From the NCBI GenBank assembly GCA_905206365.1, contig CAJLHF010000004.1:1-64000 (forward strand): a stretch of 64,000 nucleotides of DNA, written 5' to 3'. Position 1 is the stretch's first letter. The number at the start of each line of letters is the position of its first letter. Below are positions 10,109 to 19,458 of this stretch, in pieces. The DNA is from an uncultured Sutterella sp. (GTDB taxonomy: Bacteria > Pseudomonadota > Gammaproteobacteria > Burkholderiales > Burkholderiaceae_F). The notes beneath the pieces were generated by a model, which was not told where the DNA came from, did no database searches, and saw only the letters and a list, made by a program, of their open reading frames with translations. The translations under genes and the position numbers were made by a program.

Positions 10109-10447
10109 ATGCCCACCATTACCGTTCTGCCCCACGAAACGCTCTGCCCCGAAGGTCTCAGCTTCCAGGCCGCGCCTGGCGAAAACCTCGCCCGCACGTT
10201 GCTCGCACACGGCGTCAAGATCGAACATGCTTGCGAATTCTCCTGCGCCTGCGCCACCTGCCACGTGATCGTTCGGGAGGGGCTGGAGAGTCTCAACGAG
10301 CCCTCCGACAACGAGCTCGATCACCTCGACACGGCCTGGGGTGCGGGGATGTACTCCCGTCTTTCCTGTCAGACGACGGTCGGCACCGAAAACCTGACGA
10401 TCGAAATCCCGAAGTACTCGCGCAACCACGCGAAAGAGGAGGACTGA
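10109..10447 (+). CDS. fdx: [2Fe-2S] ferredoxin of the isc operon
   Basis: A 112-residue adrenodoxin-type ferredoxin that supplies electrons to cluster assembly. The ligands appear as [10 protein letters not shown] (three Cys in the C-x5-C-x2-C pattern) and a fourth in RLSCQT near residue 87. The length matches E. coli Fdx (111). It sits between hscA and iscX, as in other isc operons. Confidence 0.97.
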   Translation: MPTITVLPHETLCPEGLSFQAAPGENLARTLLAHGVKIEHACEFSCACATCHVIVREGLESLNEPSDNELDHLDTAWGAGMYSRLSCQTTVGTENLTIEIPKYSRNHAKEED

Positions 10448-10449
10448 TC

Positions 10450-10650
10450 ATGGGCCTCAAGTGGACGGACAGTCGCGCGATCGCCGAAGCGCTCTACGAT
10501 GCCGATCCCGAACTCGATCCGCTTACGATCGGGTTTGTAGAGTTGCACGCGATGATCTGCGCGCTCGAAGATTTCGACGACGATCCCGAAGCTTCGAACG
10601 AACGGATCCTCGAGGCCGTGCTTACGGCCTGGCTTGAGGAGCGGGACTGA
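10450..10650 (+). CDS. iscX: Fe-S assembly protein IscX
   Basis: A 66-residue acidic protein of the IscX (YfhJ) family that binds IscS and iron and modulates the desulfurase. The motifs [11 protein letters not shown] and [19 protein letters not shown] are typical. Its ATG lies two bases after the fdx stop. It is the last gene of the isc operon. Confidence 0.95.
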   Translation: MGLKWTDSRAIAEALYDADPELDPLTIGFVELHAMICALEDFDDDPEASNERILEAVLTAWLEERD

Positions 10651-10685
10651 ACCTGCCGGCCACTCGGGGGCTTGCCGGGACGATC

Positions 10686-10723
10686 GAAAAAGGGACGCCT
10701 CCTCAACGGGATGCGTCCCTTTT
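10686..10723. terminator. bidirectional terminator between iscX and the NUDIX gene
   Basis: AGGGACGC (10691-10698) pairs with GCGTCCCT (10713-10720) and is flanked by A and T runs. It can end both the isc operon and the convergent minus-strand lysS-NUDIX transcript. Confidence 0.8.
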
Positions 10724-10748
10724 CACTTGGATCGGAAGAGGCGCTTTT

Positions 10749-11573
10749 TCAGCGCCGTCCGCCGAGTGCGCCGAGCGCAAGGAGGATGCCCGTGCCCGCT
10801 TCCCACATGAGGCGCCCTTCGGCGATGGCGCGAAGGGTTTCTTCGGGAGAAAAGCACCGGAAGTCGTCCGCCTCGCCGTCAAGATTACGAAAAACCGTGC
10901 CTTCGGGAAGTCGCACGTCGAAGTAGAAATTCACCTCGTCCATCCAGCCCGTTTCCACTTGACGCACGGCCCGACCGACCCCGAGGGGCCGAAGGCTTTC
11001 GGGCGTGAGTCGGAGGCCCGCCTCTTCATGGGCTTCGCGCAGCATTGCTTCAAGAGGGGTTTCTCCCGCCGCCACCATTCCCGCGGAAAGAGTGTCCCAG
11101 AGTCCGGGGCCCACCGCTTTCGTTAGCGCACGCTTCGAGAGTAAAAAGCCTTTCCCTTCGTCGGGGCGGGCAATGAGATGGACGGCCGCCGTGCGCATGC
11201 CGAGGAGCCGAAAGAGCGCCCGCTCGCAGCGCCCGAGCGCGGGCCCTTCGCGACGTTCGGGCGCGCGGGTGAGGTCTTGGACGTCGAGCAGTTCGTCGCG
11301 CCAGGCGCGCAAAGGAATGAGATCGGGTTCGAGGCGAAGATCCCGGGCGAGCGCCGCCCAGCGCACGTCGCGCGCTTCGTTGTTGTCGGGGTCTTCGAGA
11401 ATGATTCGGCTCCCCGAGGCGCGAACGTCGGGCTCCTTGAGAAGGCGCTCGGCAAGCTCGGGCGGAACCGCTCCGACGGGGTGGTCTCCCAAAAAGAACG
11501 CCCCGTACTCGGCGGGGCGTTCTTCTCGGGCGGGAAGGGCCGCAAGGGCCCTTCGCATCGCCGCATCAAGCAT
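10749..11573 (-). CDS. NUDIX hydrolase with N-terminal DUF4743-like domain
   Basis: A 274-residue protein. The NUDIX box is complete (G-x5-E-x7-REAHEEAG, in GMVAAGETPLEAMLREAHEEAG, around residues 165-187). The N-terminal 130 residues resemble the DUF4743-type domain of fungal/bacterial Tnr3-like proteins; this is a judgement from pattern. Such enzymes hydrolyse nucleotide-diphosphate-type substrates, some of them damaged thiamine pyrophosphate. It starts one base after the lysS stop and so is translationally coupled to it. The actual substrate is unknown. Confidence 0.8.
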   Translation of the reverse strand: MLDAAMRRALAALPAREERPAEYGAFFLGDHPVGAVPPELAERLLKEPDVRASGSRIILEDPDNNEARDVRWAALARDLRLEPDLIPLRAWRDELLDVQDLTRAPERREGPALGRCERALFRLLGMRTAAVHLIARPDEGKGFLLSKRALTKAVGPGLWDTLSAGMVAAGETPLEAMLREAHEEAGLRLTPESLRPLGVGRAVRQVETGWMDEVNFYFDVRLPEGTVFRNLDGEADDFRCFSPEETLRAIAEGRLMWEAGTGILLALGALGGRR

Positions 11574-11574
11574 C

Positions 11575-13095
11575 TCAGTTTTCGGGACGCATGTGCGGGA
11601 AGAGGAGCACGTCGCGAATCGTAGGCGCGTCGGTGAGAAGCATCACGAAGCGGTCGATCCCGATGCCGCAACCCGCGGTGGGCGGGAGCCCGTATTCGAG
11701 CGCGCGGATGTAGTCGGCGTCGAAGTACATGGCTTCATCATCGCCGTGACTCTTCTTTTCGACCTGAGCGCGGAAGCGCGCGGCCTGATCGTCGGGGTCG
11801 TTGAGCTCCGAGAAGCCGTTGCAGGTTTCGCGACCGGCGATGTAAAGCTCAAAGCGTTCCGTGATCTCGGGGTTTTCATCCGAAGCACGCGCGAGCGGCG
11901 AGATTTCCGTCGGGTGGTTGAGGATGAAGGTCGGTTCGATCAGTTTCGATTCGGCCGTTTCTTCAAAGAGGGCGATCTGCAGGGCACCGAGACCGGCGTC
12001 GACCGGGATTTCCGCCTTGAGGCGTCCGAGTTCGGCGCGAAGGAACTCGGGGTTTTCGAGGTCTTCGGCCTTGTAGTGCGGGCAGTACTTCTTCACCGCT
12101 TCAATGGGCGTCAGACGCGCGAAGGGCTTCGAGAGGTCGATTTCCTGCCCCTGGTAGGTGAGCACCGCGGAGCCCGTCGCTTCGATCGCGACTTCGCGCA
12201 ACAGTCCTTCGGTGAAATCCATCTGATCGCGATACGTCCAGTAGGTCGCGTAGAACTCCATCATCGTGAATTCGGGGTTGTGACGGACCGAGACACCTTC
12301 GTTGCGGAAGTTGCGGTTGATTTCGAAGACGCGTTCGAAGCCCCCGACGACGAGACGCTTCAGATAGAGCTCGGGCGCAATGCGCAGGTACATGTCCATG
12401 TCGAGCGCGTTGTGGTGCGTCACGAAGGGCTTGGCGTTGGCACCGCCCGGAATCGGGTGGAGCATCGGAGTTTCCACTTCGAGGAAGCGGTTCTTCAGCA
12501 TGTAGGCGCGAATTGCCGCAATCGCCTTGGAGCGAACGAGGAAGCGGTTGCGCGATTCTTCGTTCATGATGAGGTCGACGTAGCGCTGGCGGTAGCAGAG
12601 CTCGGTGTCAACGAGCCCCTTGTGCTTGTCGGGCAACGGACGAATGTTCTTCGTCATGAGACGGATTTCGCGCGCGCGGATCGAGAGTTCGCCCGACTTC
12701 GTGCGGAAGAGCACGCCCTTGACGGCCACGATGTCGCCGAGGTCGAACGTCTTGAAAGCGGCGTAGGCGTCTTCGCCCACTTCGTTTTTCTGAACGAAAT
12801 ACTGCATTTCGCCCGTAAAGTCGCGCACGGTGGCAAAGCTTGCCTTGCCCATGACGCGCTTGAGCATCATGCGGCCCGAGCAGGAGACCTCGGGAGCGAG
12901 CGCTTCGAGTTCTTCGGCGGTCTTGTCGCCGTAGGCGGCTCGCAAGTCGCCGAAAAGGTCCGTGCGAACGAAGTCGTTCGGATAGGCCACGCCCGATTCG
13001 CGCAGCTTCGCAAGTTTCGCGCGGCGCTCGGCAATGATGTGGTTTTCGTCTTCCGCCGCTTCGCGGACGGCATTCTGAGAGTCAATGTCAGCCAT
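11575..13095 (-). CDS. lysS: lysine--tRNA ligase, class II
   Basis: A 506-residue class II aminoacyl-tRNA synthetase that charges tRNA-Lys. The N-terminal OB fold (about 70-150) is followed by catalytic motifs: motif 1 around [21 protein letters not shown], motif 2 in [20 protein letters not shown], and motif 3 at the C-terminus in [15 protein letters not shown]. The length is standard. It lies 68 bp after prfB, an order conserved across proteobacteria. Confidence 0.98.
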   Translation of the reverse strand: MADIDSQNAVREAAEDENHIIAERRAKLAKLRESGVAYPNDFVRTDLFGDLRAAYGDKTAEELEALAPEVSCSGRMMLKRVMGKASFATVRDFTGEMQYFVQKNEVGEDAYAAFKTFDLGDIVAVKGVLFRTKSGELSIRAREIRLMTKNIRPLPDKHKGLVDTELCYRQRYVDLIMNEESRNRFLVRSKAIAAIRAYMLKNRFLEVETPMLHPIPGGANAKPFVTHHNALDMDMYLRIAPELYLKRLVVGGFERVFEINRNFRNEGVSVRHNPEFTMMEFYATYWTYRDQMDFTEGLLREVAIEATGSAVLTYQGQEIDLSKPFARLTPIEAVKKYCPHYKAEDLENPEFLRAELGRLKAEIPVDAGLGALQIALFEETAESKLIEPTFILNHPTEISPLARASDENPEITERFELYIAGRETCNGFSELNDPDDQAARFRAQVEKKSHGDDEAMYFDADYIRALEYGLPPTAGCGIGIDRFVMLLTDAPTIRDVLLFPHMRPEN

Positions 13096-13163
13096 GATCG
13101 TTGTTTCCGTAGGAGGGCGGCGCTCGCTCGGAGCGACCGCCGTCGTCGGTGGACGCGTTTCGA

Positions 13164-14283
13164 TTAGTTCGCCTGAGCGGTGATGCCGAGCTTGAGCGAA
13201 GCCTCGATGAAATCGTCGAGGTCACCGTCGAGCACGGCGCCCGTGTTGCCGGTTTCGACGTTCGTACGAAGGTCCTTCACGCGCGACTGGTCGAGCACGT
13301 AGCTGCGAATCTGGTGACCCCAGCCGATGTCGGACTTCGATTCTTCGAGCTTCGTTTGTTCTTCCATGCGTTTGCGCATCTCGAGCTCGTAGAGCTTGGC
13401 CTTCAACTGCTGCATCGCCTTCTCGCGATTGCGGTGTTGCGAACGGTCGTCCTGACAGATCGTGATGATCCCGGTCGGAACGTGGTGGATTCGAACGGCG
13501 GATTCCGTCTTCTGAATGTGCTGGCCGCCCGCGCCCGAAGCGCGGAAGACGTCGATCTTGAGATCGGCGGGATTGATCTCGATTTCGATCGAATCGTCGA
13601 CTTCCGGATAGACGTAGACCGACGTGAAGGACGTGTGGCGACGGGCGTTCGAGTCAAAGGGGCTCTTACGAACGAGACGGTGAATGCCCGTTTCGGTACG
13701 CAGCGTCCCGTAGGCCCATTCGCCTTCGATGTAGAGCGTGGCGGACTTGATGCCCGCGACGTCGCCCGCGCTTTCTTCTTCCAGGGTGACCTTGAAGCCC
13801 TTGCGTTCGGCGTAACGCATGTACATGCGTTCGAGCATGCTCGCCCAGTCCTGAGCTTCCGTGCCGCCCGCACCCGCCTGAATTTCGAGGTAGCAGTTGG
13901 CCGAGTCCATCGGCTGGTTGAACATGCGCTTGAATTCGAGCTGACCGACCTCACGGTCGATCGCATCGACGTCCCCGCCCACGGCTTCGACCGTTTCCCA
14001 GTCCTCTTCGGCCATGGAAAGCTCGAAGAGCTCGGACGCATCGTTGACACCCGCGGTCAGACGGCGGAAGCTGCCGACGATGTCGTCGAGCATCTTCTTT
14101 TCCTTGCTGATTTCCTGGGCGTGTTTGGGGTCGTTCCAGAGGTCGGGATTTTCGACCTCGCGATTCACTTCTTCGAGTCGGCGCGCTTTGCGATCGACGT
14201 CAAAGATACCCCCGTAAGTCGATCAGACGACGCTCGAGGTCGCTGATGAGGTTCTGAATTTGGTTGATGCGTTCGACTTCCAT
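13164..14283 (-). CDS. prfB: peptide chain release factor 2, with programmed +1 frameshift
   Basis: RF2 releases peptides at UGA and UAA. The first 25 codons (from ATG at 14283) end CTT-TGA. The in-frame UGA (14202-14200) must be bypassed by +1 slippage, after which translation continues as [12 protein letters not shown] and then 334+ residues. Downstream the specificity tripeptide SPF is in [11 protein letters not shown] and the catalytic GGQ in [11 protein letters not shown]. The total length is about 367, as expected. The frameshift autoregulates RF2: low RF2 favours slippage. It leads the prfB-lysS-NUDIX operon. Confidence 0.96.
14200..14217 (-). promoter_or_regulatory. prfB programmed frameshift signal
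   Basis: On the minus strand the segment reads GGGGGT-AT-CTT-TGA-C: an internal Shine-Dalgarno-like GGGGGT three bases before the slippery CTT and the UGA stop. This is the same core as in E. coli prfB. Confidence 0.95.
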
Positions 14284-14312
14284 TGTTCAAGCTCGCAAAA
14301 TAAAGAATGAGC

Positions 14313-14347
14313 GCCCGTCCGGGGTGCCCCCTCGGGGCGCCTCGGGC
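14313..14347 (-). other. GC-rich hairpin in the prfB leader
   Basis: GCCCG (14347-14343) and CGGGC (14317-14313) enclose a second stem of about 8 bp with one mismatch, lying between the -10 box and the prfB start codon. It has no T run, so it is a leader structure of unknown role. Confidence 0.45.
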
Positions 14348-14356
14348 AAAGCTTTC

Positions 14357-14362
14357 ATTATA
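14357..14362 (-). promoter_or_regulatory. probable -10 element of the prfB operon
   Basis: A perfect TATAAT lies on the minus strand 74 bases before the prfB ATG. No good -35 match is seen 16-18 bp upstream, so strength and activator need are unknown. Confidence 0.5.
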
Positions 14363-14493
14363 CGGAAAACAGCGCCTCCGCCGATCGAAAAAGCGGCTTT
14401 CTCTCTGAAATTGCAGGAAAAGTTGCGCCACTCAAGGGAGCGATCCGCGGGGTTTTCGGGCGGCATCGGCCCGCCGGAGAGCAAGTCGGGGCC

Positions 14494-16194
14494 TCAAGCG
14501 GGTTCGTCCGCCGCTTCGACGACGAGCTGCACGGTGCGACGTCCGCGGAACTCGTTGATGTCGGGGCGGTAAGCGAGTTTGGGCGTGCCGCTCAGGGCTT
14601 CGGTGTGACGGAAAAAGATCGCGTCATAGACGACGCCGCCGAGACCGAGCTTCATCTTGAGGTGTGCGTCCTTGACGAGCGTCTGGGAGAGCACCGTGAA
14701 TTCATTGGCGAAAAGAGGCGCTTCGAACCCCTGACCCCAAATCTGATGCTCGACCTCGCGGCAGAGCCGTTCGGAAATTTCGTCGGGCGTGAGCCCACCG
14801 TCGGTGAGCACGACTTTTTCAAACGTTTCGGGCGTGCAGTGCGCACGCACCGTGCGCTCGAACGCGCGCGCGAATTCTTCGAATCCGTCGCGCTCGATCG
14901 TGAGGCCCGCGGCCATGGCGTGCCCGCCGAAGGTTTTGACGACGTCGGGGAGCTCTTTGGCGACGAGGTCAAGCATGTCGCGCAGGTGAATGCCCGGAAT
15001 CGAGCGGCCCGAGCCCTTCAGGCGGCCCGAGTCCGTCGGTGCGAACGCGATGACGGGACGATTGATGCGCTCCTTGATGCGCGAAGCGACGAGTCCCACG
15101 ACGCCCTCGTTGAAGGTCGGATTGAAAAGCGACACGGCCGCTTCGTTTTCGAGGTCGATTTTTTCAAGCGCGGTTTCGGCTGCGGCCTGCATTTCACCCT
15201 CGAGTTCGCGTCGCTCGGTATTGATTTCGTTGAGGCTGCGCGCGTAGCGAAGGGCCTCTTCGGGCTCGTCCGCGAGGAGGCATTCGATGCCGTTTTCCAT
15301 CGTGCCGAGGCGTCCCGCGGCATTGATGCGCGGACCGATCGCAAAGCCGAAGTCGCGAACGCTCGCGCGCAGCATGTTCTTGCCCGCGATCGAAAAGAGG
15401 GCGGCGATCCCGGGGTGGGTGCGCCCCGAACGGATGCGTTTGAGACCTTGCGCCACGAGAATGCGGTTGTTCTTGTCGAGCTTCACGACGTCGGCGACGG
15501 TGCCGAGCGCCACCAGGTCGACGAGCGTGTCGAGGCGCGGTTGCGTTTGCGCCGTGAAGTCGCCCCGTTCGCGCAGAAGCGCCCGCAGGGCGAGAAGCAC
15601 GTAATAGATGACGCCGACTCCCGCGAGAGCCTTCGACGGGAAATCGCACCCCGCGAGATTCGGATTCACGATGCAGGCGCACTCGGGTACGAGGGGGCCG
15701 GGCAGATGGTGGTCGGTGATGATCACTTCGATGCCGAGCGACCGGGCGTGCTCGACCGCTTTCACGGAGGAGATGCCGTTGTCGACCGTCAGAATGATGT
15801 CGGGTCGGGGGCGGCGGGCGGCAACGATATCGACGACCCGGTCCGTGAGGCCGTAGCCGTGGATTACGCGGTCGGGAACGAAGTAGTCGACCGAAAGGCC
15901 GAGCATGCGCAGCCCGCGGATTCCGACGGAGCAGGCCGTGGCGCCGTCGCAGTCGTAGTCGGCGACGATCGTGACGTGCTCGCCCCGATCGCGCGCAAGC
16001 GCAAGGCGCTCGGCCGCGCTTCGCGTGCCCGAGAGCGTATTCGGTGGAAGCATCCCGGACCACTCCTGGACGAGGTCCGAGGGCTCCTCGATGCCGCGGG
16101 CGGCCAGCGCCCGGGCAACGGGCGCGAGAATCCCCGAAGCGGCGAGGCGCTCGGCGGCGCGGACGTCGTAGGGACGGGAAACGAGTTTGGTCAT
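14494..16194 (-). CDS. recJ: single-stranded-DNA-specific exonuclease RecJ
   Basis: A 566-residue 5'-to-3' ssDNA exonuclease used in RecF-pathway recombination and mismatch repair. The DHH phosphoesterase motifs are visible: VADYDCDGATA (about 77-87), the DNGISS segment, and ITDHHLPG near 160. The DHHA1 domain contains GGHAMAAGLTIER near 415, and an OB-fold tail follows. The length matches E. coli RecJ (577). The start overlaps the stop of the upstream RpfE-like gene (ATGA). Confidence 0.97.
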   Translation of the reverse strand: MTKLVSRPYDVRAAERLAASGILAPVARALAARGIEEPSDLVQEWSGMLPPNTLSGTRSAAERLALARDRGEHVTIVADYDCDGATACSVGIRGLRMLGLSVDYFVPDRVIHGYGLTDRVVDIVAARRPRPDIILTVDNGISSVKAVEHARSLGIEVIITDHHLPGPLVPECACIVNPNLAGCDFPSKALAGVGVIYYVLLALRALLRERGDFTAQTQPRLDTLVDLVALGTVADVVKLDKNNRILVAQGLKRIRSGRTHPGIAALFSIAGKNMLRASVRDFGFAIGPRINAAGRLGTMENGIECLLADEPEEALRYARSLNEINTERRELEGEMQAAAETALEKIDLENEAAVSLFNPTFNEGVVGLVASRIKERINRPVIAFAPTDSGRLKGSGRSIPGIHLRDMLDLVAKELPDVVKTFGGHAMAAGLTIERDGFEEFARAFERTVRAHCTPETFEKVVLTDGGLTPDEISERLCREVEHQIWGQGFEAPLFANEFTVLSQTLVKDAHLKMKLGLGGVVYDAIFFRHTEALSGTPKLAYRPDINEFRGRRTVQLVVEAADEPA

Positions 16195-17306
16195 GCGTGC
16201 TCTCCTGCGGCGGAATCTTCGTGCAGGGCGTCGTCCGACAGCCAGAGTGTCGGATCAACGGACTTCGAGCGCTGCAGGAGCGAAAGAAGTCCCGCCTTCT
16301 TCGGGGTGAGGGTGGCGGAGGTGCCCGAACCGAAAAGGACGGTCACCGCATCCTCGGCGTGACGCATGCGGGCGGCTTCGCGCCAGAGCGCAAGGCGCTC
16401 GGCGAGTTCGGGAAGCACCCGGCGCCAGGCGGTGAGGTCTCCCCGCAGCCAGGGGTCGTAAAGCTCCTCCAAAAGCACGATGAGGTCACCCTCGGGCGCA
16501 TCGGGCCAGAGGGTTTCGCGGCGCGATCGGGTCGTGCCGAGTCGGTCGCGCAGAATCCCCGCGGCGTTGGCCCAGCCGAGTGCGACCGGATCGTCGGCCG
16601 CCACCGAGCGAATCGTGGTCGGCGGGAAAAAGCGTGCGTCGCGCCCGCCGCCGTGCAGCCAGAAGGCCCCGATCGGCGTGCGGCCCGCACGGCGAAGCGT
16701 TTCGTTTACGTCCGCAAGCGCCCCCGAGAGGAGCGCATTGAGACGCGCTTGAAGGTCGAGCACCGCCTCGGCGTCGGGGCCGCAGACGTGCGCGGCGTCC
16801 GGACGTTCGCCCACGAGCGCGCGTGCCGGTGCGGCCGTCGCATCCCAGTCGGCGCGGCGCGTCACGAACCAGGTGCGGCCCGATGTTTGAAGGCGCAGCC
16901 CTTCGGCACGATTTCGATCGAGCTCGCGGGCGAGCGCCATCGTGATTTCGAAAAACATCCGTTCGTCGTCGATCTCGACTTCGTCCGACACGGTGCCTTC
17001 GGCATTGAAGGCGAGCGCCGAGAGGGTCCAGATCTGAACGTCCTGGCCGGGTCCCCCCGACTGCACCCAAAGCGCGGGCGCCGAGGCGGGAAGCCGGGGC
17101 TTGCGCGCGAGTACGCGCCAGAGCCACATGTAGTGCGGGGCGCGTTCGAAGGGGTGCGGGGCGATCGCCTGCATGACGGGATTTTCGGATTTCGCACCGA
17201 TGAGGGCGAGCGCGTCGAGTTCGTCGCGCGTCGCGCTTCCCAAAAATTCGCGTGCGAGGGGCGCGGCAAGGCGCGCGCCCGGAATGAGGAAATAGGCGGA
17301 AGACAT
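16191..17306 (-). CDS. conserved RpfE-like / phosphoglycerate-mutase-like protein of unknown function
   Basis: A 371-residue protein from ATG 17306 (MSSAYFLIPGARL). A TTG at 17315 could add three residues. This is the gene usually found next to recJ in betaproteobacteria, often annotated as RpfE-type regulator or cofactor-independent phosphoglycerate-mutase-like; I assign it by context and by the segment IGAFWLHGGGRDARFF. No complete catalytic set is evident. A TAAAAT box ends only about 10 bases before the ATG, so the mRNA may be almost leaderless. It is coupled to recJ by a 4-base overlap. Confidence 0.55.
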   Translation of the reverse strand: MSSAYFLIPGARLAAPLAREFLGSATRDELDALALIGAKSENPVMQAIAPHPFERAPHYMWLWRVLARKPRLPASAPALWVQSGGPGQDVQIWTLSALAFNAEGTVSDEVEIDDERMFFEITMALARELDRNRAEGLRLQTSGRTWFVTRRADWDATAAPARALVGERPDAAHVCGPDAEAVLDLQARLNALLSGALADVNETLRRAGRTPIGAFWLHGGGRDARFFPPTTIRSVAADDPVALGWANAAGILRDRLGTTRSRRETLWPDAPEGDLIVLLEELYDPWLRGDLTAWRRVLPELAERLALWREAARMRHAEDAVTVLFGSGTSATLTPKKAGLLSLLQRSKSVDPTLWLSDDALHEDSAAGEHA

Positions 17307-17455
17307 AGTGGACAAATTTTAGCGGGAGCGCGTTCCTCCGATCGCACTCTCCCGTAAGGACTTGTCTCCGTTTCCCGATCGAACGCGAGGCTCAGTGCGA
17401 CTTGTGATACCTTTCTCGGGATTTCACCGGATTATTTCTTTGCAGGATTCAACGC

Positions 17456-18715
17456 GTGAAGACACCTTTCGAACTCGTGATCGGCCTCACCTATACGCGT
17501 GCGGGTCGACGGGGCCGCCGTCGGGACGGTTTCCTATCCTTTATTTCGGCGATGTCCGTCACGTCGATCGCGCTCGGCGTCGCGGCTCTGATCATCGTGC
17601 TCTCCGTCATGAACGGCTTTCAGAAAGAGGTGCGCGACCGGATGCTCTCCGTCATCGCCCACGTGGAGGTGACGAGCGCCTCGGGTCCGTTGACCGACTG
17701 GGAGGGGCTCGCGCAGCGTCTCACGGCGCGCTCCGACGTCGTGGCGGCCGCTCCGTACGTTCAGGGACAGGGACTCTTCAATTCTGGAAACGTCGTGCGC
17801 GGAGCTCTCGTCAAAGGGATTGATCCCGCGTACGAACCGTCGGTGAGCGAACTCAACACACACATTCTCGGAGCCGACTCGCTCGACGTTTTGAAGCCCG
17901 GCGAATTCGGCGTGATTCTCGGGCGCGATCTCGCCGCGATGCTGCGCGTGCGGGTCGGCGACAAGGTGGCCCTGCTCGTTCCCGAAGGCAACATGACGCC
18001 TGCGGGGCTCGTGCCGCGCGTGAAGCAGTTCCGCGTGACGGGGCTCCTGTCGAGCGGCCACTACGAGTACGACAGCACGATGGCACTCGTGCACATTCGG
18101 GACGCCTCGGCGCTCTTTCGCACGGGCGGCCCCAAGGGACTGCGTCTCAAGGTGAACGACATGGAGCGCGCTCCCGAGATCGCGTCCGAATTGCGGTTCG
18201 ATCTTCCCGACAACTGCTACGTCACCGATTGGTCGAAGCAGAACCGCACGTGGTTCGCGGCCGTTCAGGTCGAAAAGCGCATGATGGGGATCATTCTCTT
18301 TTTGATCGTGCTCGTCGGCGCCTTCGGGCTCGTTTCCTCCCTCGTGATGACGGTGACGGAAAAGCAGTCCGATATTGCGATTCTGCGTACGCTCGGTGCC
18401 TCCCCTCGATCGATTCTCGCAATTTTCGTCCTGCAGGGGGCGATCGTGGGTTTTGTCGGCGTTGCGGCGGGCGTGGTGGGAGGACTCCTCGTTGCGTGCA
18501 ATGTCGACGCCATCGTCTCGACGATCGAGGCGGCCTTCGGCGTCGCGTTCCTGCCGAAGGAGATCTATTTCATCAGCAACATGCCGTCCGACCCGAGACT
18601 CTCCGACATCGTGCCGATCGCACTCTGTTCCTTCCTTCTGAGCCTTGCGGCCACGCTTTACCCGAGCTGGCGCGCGGCGAAGACCCATCCCGCGGAGGCT
18701 CTGCGCTATGAATGA
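17456..18715 (+). CDS. lolC: lipoprotein-releasing ABC transporter permease LolC/LolE family
   Basis: A 419-residue inner-membrane permease that extracts outer-membrane lipoproteins for transfer to LolA. One TM helix lies at about 25-50 (FISAMSVTSIALGVAALIIVLSV, split here by wording only), followed by a long periplasmic domain (50-270) and three C-terminal helices from about 275. This is the FtsX/MacB topology. Only one LolC/E-type gene sits with lolD, so the complex may use a homodimer, as proposed for LolF-type systems. The start is GTG with AGGA upstream. It overlaps lolD by eight bases. Confidence 0.93.
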   Translation: MKTPFELVIGLTYTRAGRRGRRRDGFLSFISAMSVTSIALGVAALIIVLSVMNGFQKEVRDRMLSVIAHVEVTSASGPLTDWEGLAQRLTARSDVVAAAPYVQGQGLFNSGNVVRGALVKGIDPAYEPSVSELNTHILGADSLDVLKPGEFGVILGRDLAAMLRVRVGDKVALLVPEGNMTPAGLVPRVKQFRVTGLLSSGHYEYDSTMALVHIRDASALFRTGGPKGLRLKVNDMERAPEIASELRFDLPDNCYVTDWSKQNRTWFAAVQVEKRMMGIILFLIVLVGAFGLVSSLVMTVTEKQSDIAILRTLGASPRSILAIFVLQGAIVGFVGVAAGVVGGLLVACNVDAIVSTIEAAFGVAFLPKEIYFISNMPSDPRLSDIVPIALCSFLLSLAATLYPSWRAAKTHPAEALRYE

Positions 18716-19412
18716 CGTTACGAACCGATCGACGCCCGCCGAAGCCTTGCGGGTTGTGAACCTCGTGAAAAGCTACCGCGAGGGCGAAGGAGCGATTCCG
18801 ATTCTCAAAGGCGTGAATCTTACCGTCCGTGCGGGCGAAACCGTGGCGATTCTCGGAGCGTCGGGCTCGGGGAAGTCGACGCTGTTGCACGTTCTCGGGG
18901 GGCTCGACGGCTGGGATTCGGGCGAAGTCGAAGTGGCCGGGAAGCGTCTCTCGACTTTGAAGGAAAGCGAACTCGGGCGCCTGAGAAACACCTCTCTCGG
19001 CTTCGTCTATCAGTTCCACCACCTGTTGCCCGAATTCTCGGCGCTCGACAACGTGGCGATGCCCCTGATGATCCGGCGCACGGACCGCACGAGCGCCCGG
19101 GCCGAGGCTACGAAGTTTCTCGAAGCCGTGGGGCTCGGCGCGCGCACCTCGCACCTCCCGTCGGAACTCTCCGGGGGAGAGCGGCAACGCGTGGCGATCG
19201 CGCGCGCTCTGGTAACGCGTCCTGCGTGCGTGCTCGCCGACGAGCCGACGGGGAACCTCGATCATGAGACGGCGCTTGCCGTTTTCGGACTCTTCATCCG
19301 GGTCGCACGCGACGAGGGGACGGCCGTGTTGATCGTGACGCACGATCGGGAGATCGCGGCGCTGTGCGACCGCACGGTCGAATTGAAGGACGGTCGCATC
19401 GTCGAGCGTTGA
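18708..19412 (+). CDS. lolD: lipoprotein-releasing system ATP-binding protein LolD
   Basis: A 234-residue ABC ATPase powering lipoprotein release. Walker A is GASGSGKST (about 50), the signature LSGGERQRVAIARAL (about 150) and Walker B VLADEPTGNLD (about 170). The ATG at 18708 overlaps the permease 3' end; the frame is open further upstream but only as a shadow of lolC. Confidence 0.95.
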   Translation: MNDVTNRSTPAEALRVVNLVKSYREGEGAIPILKGVNLTVRAGETVAILGASGSGKSTLLHVLGGLDGWDSGEVEVAGKRLSTLKESELGRLRNTSLGFVYQFHHLLPEFSALDNVAMPLMIRRTDRTSARAEATKFLEAVGLGARTSHLPSELSGGERQRVAIARALVTRPACVLADEPTGNLDHETALAVFGLFIRVARDEGTAVLIVTHDREIAALCDRTVELKDGRIVER

Positions 19413-19458
19413 GGTCGCAACCGCAGGACGCGCCTTTCATTTCCCGAGAGAAACAACC

